A stretch of 64,000 nucleotides of DNA from CAMPKL01 sp963805925 (lineage in GTDB: Bacteria; Acidobacteriota; Terriglobia; Bryobacterales; UBA6623): NCBI GenBank assembly GCA_963805925.1, contig CAWDWB010000009.1, positions 652,219 through 716,218 of the forward strand. The letters are read 5' to 3'. The notes below the pieces were generated by a model, which ran no database searches, was not told the DNA's origin, and saw only the letters and a program-made list of their open reading frames with translations. Numbering within the stretch: position 1 is the first letter of the stretch; every line of letters begins with the position of its first letter. The position numbers and the translations under genes were made by a program. Shown in pieces: positions 8,485-17,351 of the stretch.

Positions 8485-10137
8485 CTACGGTACGGCGATG
8501 CTGGCCACGGTGCGCGATCCGGTGCGCCATTCGTTGACTAGTTCCCAGTCGGGGTTGAACTCCAGTATCCGGCGGCCCTGATAGTCGGAGACCATGAAAC
8601 CTCCGCCCTTCAGCGGTTGCAATCCAGAACACCAGACCATGCGGATGTCACCGTCCGCGCCGCCCACCGAACGCACGGTCTGGCCCTTGGGATTGACCTC
8701 AATGACCTGCCCCGGTGACGCCAGACCAATCAGCGTATTGCCGTTCGGCAAGCGGTGCGGTTGGTAGGGGAAGCGCTCGTCGCCGCCGGTCGCCTGGTAG
8801 GCCCAAATGATCTTGCCGGATTTGTCGACCTCGATCACCTTGTTCAGCCGCTCGACAGCGATTAGCGTCGTCCCGGCGGCCGTGCGTCGGCTGGAGCGCA
8901 TCTGCGAATTAGCCAGTTCCGGGTTCACGTATTCCCAAACAGTCTTCTTGGCCGGGGTGACCTCGATGACCTTGCCGAGAATCATGTCGCCGATGAGCGT
9001 ATTGCCGTTCGCCAAGCGCTCGGCGGCAATCGGATGCTCCAAGCCTTCGGCCAAGCCGTAGCTCCAAACCTCGTCTCCCGAAGGCGAGACCTCGATGACG
9101 CGCTTCCAATTACCTGTGGTGTAGAGAATGTTGCCGTTCGGCAAAATTTGTACGTCGTGTCCGTGGTTGTTAGGGATACGCCGCAGCACGCGCGCCGACG
9201 GCCACTCCATCACCACGATTTCGCCGTTGGGGCCGTGATCGGCGAGCGCGATCGTTCGCTGCGGCGTCTTCGCCAGGTGCTTATTGAAAAAGATGAGCAT
9301 CGAGGCGATCGCCTCGTCCAACCGGGGACCGAAAGATCCAAAGCCGTGGTCCACGCCCTGGAACGGGATGATCTCGGCAGTCACGCCGGCATCGCGGAGA
9401 CGCTCAGTAATCCACTGGCCTTGCTCAAAAGCCACATAGCGGTCCTTGGTACCGTGCAGGGTCAACGTAGGCGCATCGTCGGGACTTACCCAATTGAGCG
9501 GCGAAGACTGCACATGGGCCTTGTAGGCGTGGTCCAGATCGCCGCCGAGATACATCGGCAGCACTTCGGCGGCGTCGACGGAGGCGCCGTAAGACTTGAC
9601 GAAGTTGGACGCTCCGAAGAAGTTCACTACCGCTTGCACGCGGCTCGATTGATCCAGCGCCGGACCCGAACCCTCAAACTGCGGCACCCCGCCGGTCACG
9701 CCGAGCATCAGTGCCAGCGTGCCCCCCGCTGACGCGCCTGTGGCGCCGATGCGTTCGGGGTCGATTTGGAAGCGGTCCGCGTTGGCCCGCAAGAAGCGCA
9801 CCGCAGCCTTGACGTCCTCGACCGCCGCCGGGAACTGCTGCCGCGGGCTCAGCCGGTAGCTCACCGTCGCCGCCACGTAGCCCGCCTGGGCAAGCCGGTA
9901 GGCGATCGGCAAGAAGCTGCTGCGGTCGCCGGCACGGAAACCTCCGCCATGAATGCAAACGACAGCAGCGAATGGTCCCTTGCCTTCCTTGGGCATGACC
10001 ACATCCATGGCCATGCGTCCGCCGACGCGCGAGTACTCCACGTCGGTTTGCAGAATAACGTCGTCGGGAGGCGCCGGAACTTCTTGGGCCGCAAGGCCGA
10101 AAGCGAGCAGAAATGCGAGGAGGATTGTGCGTGCCAT
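8485..10137 (-). CDS. Secreted alpha/beta-hydrolase (esterase) fused to a C-terminal beta-propeller
   Basis: A 550-residue two-domain protein with a signal peptide (cleaved after LAAQ, near residue 18). Residues ~30-295 are a BD-FAE/HSL-like esterase: oxyanion motif H63-G-G-G, nucleophile S136 in GASAGG, and acid and base D232 (GTKDRY) and H264 (GVDHGF). Residues ~300-550 are five or six repeats of an N-G-N-T-L/I-G pattern (LPNGNILYTTG, LANGNTLIGD, LPNGNTLIGL), an NHL/PQQ-like or arylsulfotransferase-like propeller. The fusion suggests that the propeller presents or binds the substrate, perhaps an acylated polysaccharide. The gene lies downstream of the exopolysaccharide genes and next to a cupin. 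The hydrolase call is strong; the substrate is inferred. Confidence 0.8.
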   Translation of the reverse strand: MARTILLAFLLAFGLAAQEVPAPPDDVILQTDVEYSRVGGRMAMDVVMPKEGKGPFAAVVCIHGGGFRAGDRSSFLPIAYRLAQAGYVAATVSYRLSPRQQFPAAVEDVKAAVRFLRANADRFQIDPERIGATGASAGGTLALMLGVTGGVPQFEGSGPALDQSSRVQAVVNFFGASNFVKSYGASVDAAEVLPMYLGGDLDHAYKAHVQSSPLNWVSPDDAPTLTLHGTKDRYVAFEQGQWITERLRDAGVTAEIIPFQGVDHGFGSFGPRLDEAIASMLIFFNKHLAKTPQRTIALADHGPNGEIVVMEWPSARVLRRIPNNHGHDVQILPNGNILYTTGNWKRVIEVSPSGDEVWSYGLAEGLEHPIAAERLANGNTLIGDMILGKVIEVTPAKKTVWEYVNPELANSQMRSSRRTAAGTTLIAVERLNKVIEVDKSGKIIWAYQATGGDERFPYQPHRLPNGNTLIGLASPGQVIEVNPKGQTVRSVGGADGDIRMVWCSGLQPLKGGGFMVSDYQGRRILEFNPDWELVNEWRTGSRTVASIAVP

Positions 10138-10171
10138 GTTCGCGTGGAATTGTAGCGAATCCGCGGCGAGA

Positions 10172-10909
10172 TTACTCGTCCATTCCTCCGTAGTGGATCC
10201 GGACGCCCGCCTCGCCGGCAGCTTGAGTGAGACCCTCGCTCGGCGCCGCGGCTACGACATCCTCGATCTTGTGCACCGCGGCCAAGCGGCTCAAGTCCTC
10301 CAGACGACCGAGAACCGGCAGGCCGTCGACGACGGTTTCTTCGAGTTGCGGGTCCTCGTCGAGATAGGCGAAGGGCTGCAAGCCGGCCGAACCGCGAAGC
10401 AGTTGCTGAGCTAGGCGCCGGCTTTCTCCCCGGCTGCCGTAGATCAAGCAAGGGCGCTGCCCGGGGACCGTGCGAGCGAGGTTTTTCTGCCGCCGGGCGC
10501 GCGATACGTCAGCCAAAACGAGTCCGCCAACCCCGTAGAGCAACGCCTCGACGAACAGCACGCGCAACACTGCCCCCGTCAGCAAACTCGGAGCCAGAGC
10601 CGCTGCCAACCCGGTCCCGCAAAGTGCGGCGACGACGAACAGTCGCACGTCCCGCTCGCCCCACTCACTCCAGCGCAAACGGTCAAAACGGAACGCTAGC
10701 GCCGCCGCCGTGCGCCCGAACAGCAGGCCTGCGATCAACCGCACGCTGGGCACATGGTCTACCGCCCACCAAGCAATCGCCGACGACCCGCCGGCAGCGG
10801 CCAGGGCCGCGCCGTGAACGCAGCATTGGCGCAGCAACGACCTAGCAGGACCTAGCCTAGGCGGCGTCGCTTTTCTTTTCCTCGGCGTCGCTGGCGTAGG
10901 AGTAGCCAT
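10172..10909 (-). CDS. Stand-alone N-terminal half of a CapD/WbpM-like polysaccharide protein
   Basis: A 245-residue membrane protein. A basic N-terminus is followed by four hydrophobic segments (about residues 30-50, 55-72, 88-105 and 110-130). A Rossmann-like CoA_binding_3 domain follows: CLIYGSRGESRRLAQQLL, PFAYLDEDP, then VDGLPVLGRLEDL and KIEDVVAAAP. This is the arrangement at the N-terminus of CapD/FlaA1-type nucleotide-sugar epimerases and of initiating sugar-phosphate transferases, but the catalytic C-terminal half is absent. The stop follows soon after the module, so it is truncated by nature or by deletion. Its start overlaps the tyrosine-kinase gene by about 50 bp, indicating co-transcription. 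It may be a membrane regulator of glycan synthesis rather than an enzyme. Confidence 0.65.
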   Translation of the reverse strand: MATPTPATPRKRKATPPRLGPARSLLRQCCVHGAALAAAGGSSAIAWWAVDHVPSVRLIAGLLFGRTAAALAFRFDRLRWSEWGERDVRLFVVAALCGTGLAAALAPSLLTGAVLRVLFVEALLYGVGGLVLADVSRARRQKNLARTVPGQRPCLIYGSRGESRRLAQQLLRGSAGLQPFAYLDEDPQLEETVVDGLPVLGRLEDLSRLAAVHKIEDVVAAAPSEGLTQAAGEAGVRIHYGGMDE

Positions 10910-13076
10910 AGTCGCGGTAGTAGCCGTAATCCAAGTTGCTGAGATTGATGCGGTTCATCACGAACCCCAGGAACCCGATGCCCGCATCGTCGAAGCTCTG
11001 TTTGGTCCGCCGCAAAGCGCTCCTGTCCGTCTTATCGGACACAACCAACACAACCGACTCCACATACCGCCCAATCGTGCGCGCATCCGACAACGCCAGC
11101 GAAGGCGGAGAGTCAATCACGACATGCTCAAATCGTTCCGCCGCTTGATCCAGCAGCGCCTCGAGGCGCGGAGCATACAGCAAGTCCGATGCGGCGCGCA
11201 CCGACTTACCGGAAGGGACAACAGATAGGCCAGAAATATCCGTCTCGGCAACGATTTGATCCATTTCGACCAAGCCCTGCAAGTATTCGCTCAAACCAGG
11301 GGATTGGTTGATGCCCAGTTGGCGGTGGCAATCGGGCCGGCGCATGTCGGCATCGATCAGCAAGACGTTGCGCCCCAGCTGCGCCAATGAACAGGCCAGA
11401 TTGAGCGAAAGCGTAGTCTTGCCCTCCTGAGGCTGCGCGCTCGTCAGCAGGATTCTCCGCGTCGCTTCGCCCCATCCCAACAGCACGGAACTGCGCAGCG
11501 TCCGGTAAGCCTCGGCGACGCCGTCTTCCGGCTCCCAGAGGCGCACCGATCGTTGGCCCGAGGACTCTTCGCGAGTCAACAGCTTGCGCCCCTGCTCGCC
11601 CCGGCTGCGCGGCACGACCGCCAGCAGCCCCAGACCACTGATGCGCTCCACTTCTTCGGGCGTGCGCACCGCAGTATCCATGTGCTCCTGAACAAAGGCC
11701 AGACCGATGCCGAACAAGGTGCCGAATGCCAAACCGAGCACGCAGTTGACCGTACGGCGGGGTCTGTAGGGCTCTTCCGGAACCTGTGCCGCGTCTAGTA
11801 CGGCGATATTCGAGGCTCGCAGGCCGGCCGATATGCCGGCTTCTTTCAGACGCTGCAATAATCCCTCGTACAGTTGCCGATTCGTGTCGGCATCCCGCTT
11901 GAGGATGCTGTATTCGATGAAGTCGCCGCTCAGAGCATTGACTCGCCTGCGTTGACGATTGGCGACGGTGCGCAGCAAGTCTTCCCGTTGTCGGGCAACA
12001 GTGAAATCCTCGGCGACCCCGGAAAGAATCCGCCGTTGTTCGATGGACATGGCCGCCTTCACCTGTGTGATCTCCTCCGCGACGCGCCGCACCGAAGGGT
12101 AGCCGGGTGCAAACGTCACTAACAGGCGCGAATACTCGCGGCGCAACTCCGAGAGCTGTTTCTGATACTCGGAGTAGGCGGCGCTCGAAAGGCTGCCCGG
12201 CAGACTCCCGCCGCGGCCAGTGCCTTCGGCCAACATCGCCAACGACTCTTTCATCACCCGGTCCGACTCGGCGCGCGTCAGCTCTTCTTCCAACTGCGCC
12301 AGCCTTTCCGTGGTCACGTCCTTACGTTCTTCGATGAACAAGATGGAGTGCGAAGCCGCATAGCGCTGCAGTTTCCGTTCACTCGATTCCAGCTTGTTGC
12401 GCAAAGCATCTAGTTGCTGCTCAAGCCACACTGAGGCCTTCTGCGTCGCGTTCCACTTGGCGCGTAGGTTGTGCTCGACGAAGGCCGCGCCGAGCGTGTT
12501 GACGACCAGCGGCGCAAGCTGCGGATCAACTGACTCGTAGGAGACGTCAACCAGGCGCGTCCCCTTGGAGGGGCGCACGGTCAAACGATTCAAGAACCGC
12601 TCAATGATCCGCGGATGAACGTCCTCTTGGCGGGCCTCGAGTTCTTCCGCGGTGAGCCCATGCTTGAGTTCCGGTTTCGCAGCCAGTCCCAGCTGGGTGA
12701 TGACGGTTTTGGCCAAGGTACGGCTCTGCAGCACTTTGTACTGCGTCTCGATGTAGTCGGGCTGCTCGGGAAACTGCGGCGATGTCTGCTCGCTGATCTC
12801 CGCCAGCCCCGGCTGCTCGCGATCGATCTGCAGCGTGACCGTCGCCTGGTACGTGGGGGCTCGGATCTGGTTCCAAGCAAGGGCCACAGCCACGCCGGCC
12901 GCAGCCAGCGTCAACACGGTCCACCGCCGCGAATAGACAACGCGCCAGTGCTCCCGCAGCGAGAAGCCGCCGATGACCTCACTCTCATCCAGGGAGTAGG
13001 TTCGGCGCGGTGCTGGAGGTTCGGCTGCCGGCAACGGCGCCAAGGCTTGTGATAGTCGTTCGAGCTTGTCTGACAT
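10857..13076 (-). CDS. Wzc-like polysaccharide co-polymerase / tyrosine autokinase
   Basis: A 739-residue inner-membrane protein that controls chain length and export of exopolysaccharide. The Wzz domain starts with a membrane helix near residues 52-70 and is followed by long coiled coils. A GNVR region precedes the second helix (about residues 445-465). The BY-kinase domain follows, with Walker A in AQPQEGKTTLSLNLA, Walker A' in LLIDADMRRPD and Walker B in VVIDSPPSLAL. The tail carries a tyrosine cluster (YGYYRDYGYSY), the autophosphorylation site of this family. The gene sits 12 bp behind the Wza-like gene. Phosphorylation state is expected to switch polymer length control. Firm assignment. 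Confidence 0.9.
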   Translation of the reverse strand: MSDKLERLSQALAPLPAAEPPAPRRTYSLDESEVIGGFSLREHWRVVYSRRWTVLTLAAAGVAVALAWNQIRAPTYQATVTLQIDREQPGLAEISEQTSPQFPEQPDYIETQYKVLQSRTLAKTVITQLGLAAKPELKHGLTAEELEARQEDVHPRIIERFLNRLTVRPSKGTRLVDVSYESVDPQLAPLVVNTLGAAFVEHNLRAKWNATQKASVWLEQQLDALRNKLESSERKLQRYAASHSILFIEERKDVTTERLAQLEEELTRAESDRVMKESLAMLAEGTGRGGSLPGSLSSAAYSEYQKQLSELRREYSRLLVTFAPGYPSVRRVAEEITQVKAAMSIEQRRILSGVAEDFTVARQREDLLRTVANRQRRRVNALSGDFIEYSILKRDADTNRQLYEGLLQRLKEAGISAGLRASNIAVLDAAQVPEEPYRPRRTVNCVLGLAFGTLFGIGLAFVQEHMDTAVRTPEEVERISGLGLLAVVPRSRGEQGRKLLTREESSGQRSVRLWEPEDGVAEAYRTLRSSVLLGWGEATRRILLTSAQPQEGKTTLSLNLACSLAQLGRNVLLIDADMRRPDCHRQLGINQSPGLSEYLQGLVEMDQIVAETDISGLSVVPSGKSVRAASDLLYAPRLEALLDQAAERFEHVVIDSPPSLALSDARTIGRYVESVVLVVSDKTDRSALRRTKQSFDDAGIGFLGFVMNRINLSNLDYGYYRDYGYSYASDAEEKKSDAA

Positions 13077-13088
13077 GGGAAGTTGTCG

Positions 13089-14015
13089 CTAGCGCCGCCA
13101 GACGACCAGGCCGACAGCCATCTGCACGATGGCTTCGGCCCCCCTCGACGAGGCGCTCTTGAAGCGGCTGTCGGGGATGTAGAGGATGTCGTTCGGCAGC
13201 AATACGGGGTCGGGCGCCTTGCCCTTGATGACGTCTTTGACGGAAATGGCGATCTCGGTCTTGTCGAGGCCCTCACCGCGAATGATCTGCGCCCGCTGCA
13301 GCGAGGCTGTCGGCTTCGAGCCTTCCGCCAGAGACATCGCCTGCAGCGCCGTGATCTGCTCTTGATCCTTGATCGGGAAACCGCCCGGACGGTTCACCGA
13401 CCCCAACACGTAGACCAGCCCGGCCGTCTCGGCCTGTACTGTGTCGTGAGGTTGTATCCAGGGGTTGTATTGCGAGTCCGCTCCCGACGCGAGCATCTGC
13501 TTGACAGGTACGGCGATCTCCAGTGGCGGCGCCGCATCGTCCGCGGCCGGACGCCGGATCAAGATCCGTTCCCCGGCCTGCTCCGAAAGCCCGCCGGCCA
13601 TAGCGATTACGTCCAAAAGCCTGCGCGTGCCCTGCAGTTGCAGGACGCCCGGTTCGTTCACGGCGCCCAAAACGCTGACCGGTTGGCTGCCGAATTCTTC
13701 GACGGCGACCGTAATTTGCGGATCCTGCAACAGGTTTGCGCCGTAGAGTTCCACCAGGCGCCCCTCGATTTGACCGGTCGTTAATCCGCCGACCGGAACC
13801 GCGCCGATCAGCGGCAAGCGGATCAGGCCATCGGCGTCGATCGAGACCGGACCGCTCAACTCCTCGACTTCAAATACCGTAACGGCGAGCCGGTCGCCCG
13901 GACCGCAGCGATACTCGCCTCGAACCCCGAGTCGGTTTGTCTCCGCCGCCAGGATGAATCCGGCGAAGGCGAGAGCCAGAAAGACCATCAATCGTGGAGG
14001 GAAAGTCACTATCAC
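13089..14015 (-). CDS. Polysaccharide export protein (Wza-like, SLBB domains)
   Basis: A 308-residue secreted protein. A signal sequence (to about residue 23) precedes the polysaccharide biosynthesis/export domain: YRCGPGDRLAVTVFEVEELSG, split here by its family boundaries, with GLIRLPLIGAVPVGGLT following. Two SLBB-type segments then begin VSVLGAVNEPGVLQL and VYVLGSVNRPGGFPI. A C-terminal hydrophobic stretch, IVQMAVGLVVWRR, is the expected outer-membrane-spanning helix. No lipobox cysteine is evident at the signal cleavage site, unlike E. coli Wza. It is the first gene of the minus-strand exopolysaccharide run and is followed at 12 bp by the tyrosine autokinase. Together they would form the export channel. 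Confidence 0.85.
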   Translation of the reverse strand: MIVTFPPRLMVFLALAFAGFILAAETNRLGVRGEYRCGPGDRLAVTVFEVEELSGPVSIDADGLIRLPLIGAVPVGGLTTGQIEGRLVELYGANLLQDPQITVAVEEFGSQPVSVLGAVNEPGVLQLQGTRRLLDVIAMAGGLSEQAGERILIRRPAADDAAPPLEIAVPVKQMLASGADSQYNPWIQPHDTVQAETAGLVYVLGSVNRPGGFPIKDQEQITALQAMSLAEGSKPTASLQRAQIIRGEGLDKTEIAISVKDVIKGKAPDPVLLPNDILYIPDSRFKSASSRGAEAIVQMAVGLVVWRR

Positions 14016-14128
14016 GACTAGATCGGCGCCGTGCCGCAGGTCTTTAGAGTCCTGCCGGCGGTAACGATACCGCGCTATATTGAGCTTTCAGGTCGGGGCG
14101 ACAGGCCCCTAGGGAAGGTTCGATTTCA

Positions 14129-15160
14129 ATGAAGGCTCTCGTCCTAAACGAATACAAGTCTTTGGTGCTCCAAGAGGAGCCCGCGCCGGCTATCGCGCCC
14201 AACGAGGTGCTGATCCGCGTGCACTCCTGCGGCATCTGCGGCAGCGATGTCCACGGTTTTGACGGCTCCTCGGGACGCCGCATTCCGCCGGTCATCATGG
14301 GCCACGAGGCCTCCGGCGTGATCGCTGAGCTCGGCGCCGACGTGGAGGGCTTCGCCAAAGGCGACCGAGTCACGTTTGACTCGATGATCTCCTGCCGCAA
14401 CTGCTACTTCTGCCGCAAAGGTCAGCCGAATCTGTGCGATAACCGCCGAGTGCTGGGCGTCTCCTGCGGCGAGTATCGCCGCAATGGCGCGTTCGCCGAA
14501 TTCGTCAACGTCCCCAGCCACATCGTCTTCCATGTACCCGACGAAGTGACTTTCGAACAAGCTGCGATGGTCGAGCCGGTTTCGGTCGCCGTCCATGCAG
14601 TCAACATCACGCCGATTTCACTAGGTGATACCGCCGTGGTCGTCGGCGCCGGCATGATCGGGTTGCTGACCTTGCAAGCGGCGCGCGCCGCCGGCTGCGC
14701 CAAAGTGATCTCCGTGGACCTAGCCGACGATCGTCTGGCGCTAGCGAAAAAGCTCGGCGCGGACGAGACCATCAACTCAGGCAATACCGACGTGGTCGCC
14801 GCCGTTCGCGCCATGACCGAAGGCCGCGGCGCCGATGTGGTGTTCGAAGCCGTCGGAGCCACGCCGACCGTCAAGATGGCCATCGAAAGCACCCGCAAGG
14901 GCGGCGTCGTGACCTTGATCGGCAACATCGCGCCGACCATCGATTTCGGCCTGCAGTCGGTAGTGACGCGTGAGGTTTCCGTCCTCGGATCCTGCGCTTC
15001 CTCGAACGACTATGCTGCCTGCCTCAGGCTGATCGCTTCGGGCGCGATTCGCGTCGACGACATGATCAGCGCCACTGTTCCGCTGGAGCGCGGCGCGGAG
15101 ATGTTCGATCGCCTTTACGGGAAAGAGGCGAATCTGACCAAGGTCATTCTGCAGCCCTAG
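14129..15160 (+). CDS. Zinc-dependent sugar-alcohol dehydrogenase (MDR family)
   Basis: A 343-residue cytosolic dehydrogenase. The catalytic zinc site is set by CGICGSDVHG (Cys) and GHEASGVI (His-Glu). The structural zinc site is a four-Cys lobe, CRNCYFCRKGQPNLC. The NAD-binding motif is VVVGAGMIGLLTLQAA. This layout matches sorbitol/xylitol, galactitol-phosphate and threonine dehydrogenases; the exact substrate cannot be assigned. A Shine-Dalgarno sequence, AGGGAAGG, lies at 14111-14118, 10 bp before the ATG. A TATATT -10-like box lies near 14081. It converges on the aldo/keto reductase with two bases between the stops. Confidence 0.85.
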   Translation: MKALVLNEYKSLVLQEEPAPAIAPNEVLIRVHSCGICGSDVHGFDGSSGRRIPPVIMGHEASGVIAELGADVEGFAKGDRVTFDSMISCRNCYFCRKGQPNLCDNRRVLGVSCGEYRRNGAFAEFVNVPSHIVFHVPDEVTFEQAAMVEPVSVAVHAVNITPISLGDTAVVVGAGMIGLLTLQAARAAGCAKVISVDLADDRLALAKKLGADETINSGNTDVVAAVRAMTEGRGADVVFEAVGATPTVKMAIESTRKGGVVTLIGNIAPTIDFGLQSVVTREVSVLGSCASSNDYAACLRLIASGAIRVDDMISATVPLERGAEMFDRLYGKEANLTKVILQP

Positions 15161-15162
15161 CG

Positions 15163-16131
15163 CTAGCGGTTGTACTGCGGCGCCGGGCCGCGCAACTTCA
15201 GCCAAACGTCGCGCGATTCATCGATCACCTCGGCGGGCAGCGGGCCGCTCAATGCGGCCTCGATGTTCGCTTTGAGGTGTTCGATGCGCGACGCTCCCAG
15301 AATCACCGAATCCACTTGGTCTTGGTGCAACAACCAGCCGAGGGACGTCTCCAGAAGGGTCCGGCCGTGCCCTTCAGCTATACTCTTCAACTCCTTCACG
15401 GCGTCGAAGTATTGCCCGTGCCAGTAGCGCGACAGGTACTGCTGGTTGCTGTCAAAGCGTGTCCCGGCGATCGGTGCCGAGGCGCTTTGTTTGCCGGTGA
15501 GCAGGCCTCCCGCCAGGGGGTTATAGGCGACGATGCTCACCCCAAAACGCTTGGCGAACGGAACATATTCCTGCTCCAAGTTGCGCGTAATCACGTTGTA
15601 CATCTGCTGCGCCACGTGCGGCGCTTGCCAACCGTTCTTCTCGCACAGCCACAAGATTTCGGTATGTTGCCAGGAGCTGTAATTCGAGATCGCTCCGTAA
15701 CGAATCTTGCCTTCCCGCCGAAATTCCTCCAGCGTCTCCAGCGACTCCTCAATCGGCGTGTCGTAATCGGGACGATGCAGATAGTAGAGATCCACGTAGT
15801 CCATCTGCAGACGGTTGAGCGTATCCTCCAACGCCCAGCGCAAGGCCTGGCGCGACAGACCGGAATAGGCACGCGGCCGCTCCATCGAATTGCAGGCCTT
15901 ACTCGCCACGATCACTTTGTCGCGCTTGGATTTCAAACAACGGCCGACAATCTCTTCCGATACCCCTTGGTTGTAGACGTTGGCCGTATCGAAAAACTGT
16001 ATACCTTGATCTAGGCAGTAATCCGTCATCCTTTGCGCTTCCGCCTCAACAACCTGAGAACCGAAAGTCATCGTGCCCATACAAAGCCGAGAGACTTCGA
16101 GCTGCGTATTCTTTAAAATTCTAGTTTCCAT
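15163..16131 (-). CDS. Aldo/keto reductase
   Basis: A 322-residue (beta/alpha)8 NADPH-dependent reductase. Family signatures include MGTMTFGSQV near residue 18, FFDTANVYNQGVSEEIVG (catalytic Asp and Tyr) near residues 46-63, and the catalytic Lys in KVIVASKAC. YVDLYYLHRPD carries the catalytic His. The C-terminal cofactor region has DSVILGASRIEHLKAN, the usual SR-x-x-H-x-x-x-N pattern for binding the NADPH 2'-phosphate. It resembles the Tas/YajO/AKR12-like group acting on sugar or aldehyde substrates. The gene is single and convergent with the zinc dehydrogenase. Confidence 0.85.
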   Translation of the reverse strand: METRILKNTQLEVSRLCMGTMTFGSQVVEAEAQRMTDYCLDQGIQFFDTANVYNQGVSEEIVGRCLKSKRDKVIVASKACNSMERPRAYSGLSRQALRWALEDTLNRLQMDYVDLYYLHRPDYDTPIEESLETLEEFRREGKIRYGAISNYSSWQHTEILWLCEKNGWQAPHVAQQMYNVITRNLEQEYVPFAKRFGVSIVAYNPLAGGLLTGKQSASAPIAGTRFDSNQQYLSRYWHGQYFDAVKELKSIAEGHGRTLLETSLGWLLHQDQVDSVILGASRIEHLKANIEAALSGPLPAEVIDESRDVWLKLRGPAPQYNR

Positions 16132-16172
16132 GGCAGGTATCTAATCCTAGAAGCGTCACTAAACGATAGTTC

Positions 16173-16205
16173 TTGACAACAGCGCAACAACGCGCGTGTT
16201 ACAAT
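16173..16205 (+). promoter_or_regulatory. Candidate promoter of the AT-hook gene
   Basis: A perfect TTGACA (16173-16178) and a TACAAT (16200-16205) precede the ATG at 16215. The 21-bp spacer is longer than ideal, so either the -35 is coincidental or the promoter is weak or activator-dependent. The -10 leaves almost no leader. Confidence 0.35.
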
Positions 16206-16214
16206 CCACACAGT

Positions 16215-16466
16215 ATGACCGACGCGACAGGTAATGTTCTAACTCTGCTTATCGCAGAGCGTGACCGCCTTAACCAGGCGATCGAAATCTTACAGGGTGG
16301 GACGGCTGCGGCCGCACCCAAACGACGAGGTCGCCCGCCCGGATCGAAAAATAAGACGACCGCAGCCGCGAAGAAGCGTGGTGACATGAGCGACGCGGCC
16401 CGCAAGGCTGTCTCCGCCCGCATGAAGAAGTACTGGGCCCAACGCCGCAAAGAAAAGAAAGCCTAA
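16215..16466 (+). CDS. Small AT-hook DNA-binding protein
   Basis: An 83-residue, very basic protein. The first ~30 residues form a short helical region (LLIAERDRLNQAIEIL) suited to dimerisation. A classic AT-hook follows, KRRGRPPGSKNK (about residues 36-47), whose GRP core inserts into the minor groove of AT-rich DNA. The tail is Lys/Ala/Arg-rich, with SDAARKAVSARMKKYWAQ, resembling a second nucleic-acid-binding helix. Similar small proteins occur in Acidobacteria and may act as nucleoid proteins. The frame extends upstream to a TTG at 16173, but the ATG at 16215 lies just behind a TACAAT box and is preferred. Confidence 0.75.
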   Translation: MTDATGNVLTLLIAERDRLNQAIEILQGGTAAAAPKRRGRPPGSKNKTTAAAKKRGDMSDAARKAVSARMKKYWAQRRKEKKA

Positions 16467-16538
16467 GGCTCTCCGCTGCAGGTATCCCCGCTGGATTGGC
16501 CGCCGCCGTCCGGCGTAACGCCGTGCTACCCTCACTTT

Positions 16539-17345
16539 ATGGGTCGTAACAAGATCGCACGCTTTCTTGCGGTCTCCATTGGCCTGGTTTGCCTCGGCGC
16601 TAGCGGCCTGCTCGGCCAGCTATACCGCAACACGGTTCTTCCGATTGACCGGGAGGGCTCCGCGCCCGAACAAAAGGACGCCAAAGCGGAATTCTACTTC
16701 GCTCGGCTGGTCTACACCGACCCTTATTCTGGCCAAGATCTCGCTGAGAGGCCCTGGCACATCGATGCTCCCGCCGCCGAACGGCATTTTCTGCAGGGCA
16801 TCGCCCGATTGTCCAACATCGACGCCACCAGCAAAGAGCACTTCGCGCTTCCGGCTGGCGAAGACTTTTTTGACTACCCCTGGCTCTACAGCGTCGAACC
16901 GGGATGGTGGGACCTGACCGACGAAGAAGTCTCCCGGATTCGCGAATACCTGCTCCGCGGAGGATTTCTGATGGTGGACGACTTCCACGGAACCCAGGAA
17001 TGGGGCTCCTTCCAGCGCGGCATGACCAAGATCTTTCCGGACCGGCCTATCGTGGACGTCGGGCCAGACAACCCGATCTTCCATACTCTCTACGATATCC
17101 ACCCCGGCATACAGATTCCTGGGCTGCAGTTCGTCTACTCCGGCCGCACCTACGAGAGAGACGGCGTGAAGCCCGAGTGGAAGGGCGTCTACGATGACGA
17201 TGGCCGATTGATGGTCATCATTAATCACAATATGGACCTTGGCGACGCCTGGGAACATGCGGATTTACCGGAATACCCCGAGAAATACACAGCGATGGCC
17301 TACCGAATGGGAATTAACTATATCCTTTATTCGATGACTCACTAA
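16539..17345 (+). CDS. DUF4159 secreted protein
   Basis: A 268-residue protein with an N-terminal signal peptide (to about residue 26). The rest matches DUF4159: YPWLYSVEPGWWDLTDEEV, LREYLLRGGFLMVDDFHG (seen here as REYLLRGGFLMVDD), PIFHTLYDI and, at the C-terminus, AYRMGINYILYSMTH. DUF4159 domains adopt a glutamine-amidotransferase-like fold and usually sit beside a MoxR ATPase, a DUF58 protein and large membrane proteins. None of these is adjacent here, so this is an orphan copy. It is probably periplasmic. Function is not known for the family. Confidence 0.75.
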   Translation: MGRNKIARFLAVSIGLVCLGASGLLGQLYRNTVLPIDREGSAPEQKDAKAEFYFARLVYTDPYSGQDLAERPWHIDAPAAERHFLQGIARLSNIDATSKEHFALPAGEDFFDYPWLYSVEPGWWDLTDEEVSRIREYLLRGGFLMVDDFHGTQEWGSFQRGMTKIFPDRPIVDVGPDNPIFHTLYDIHPGIQIPGLQFVYSGRTYERDGVKPEWKGVYDDDGRLMVIINHNMDLGDAWEHADLPEYPEKYTAMAYRMGINYILYSMTH

Positions 17346-17351
17346 GAATAA

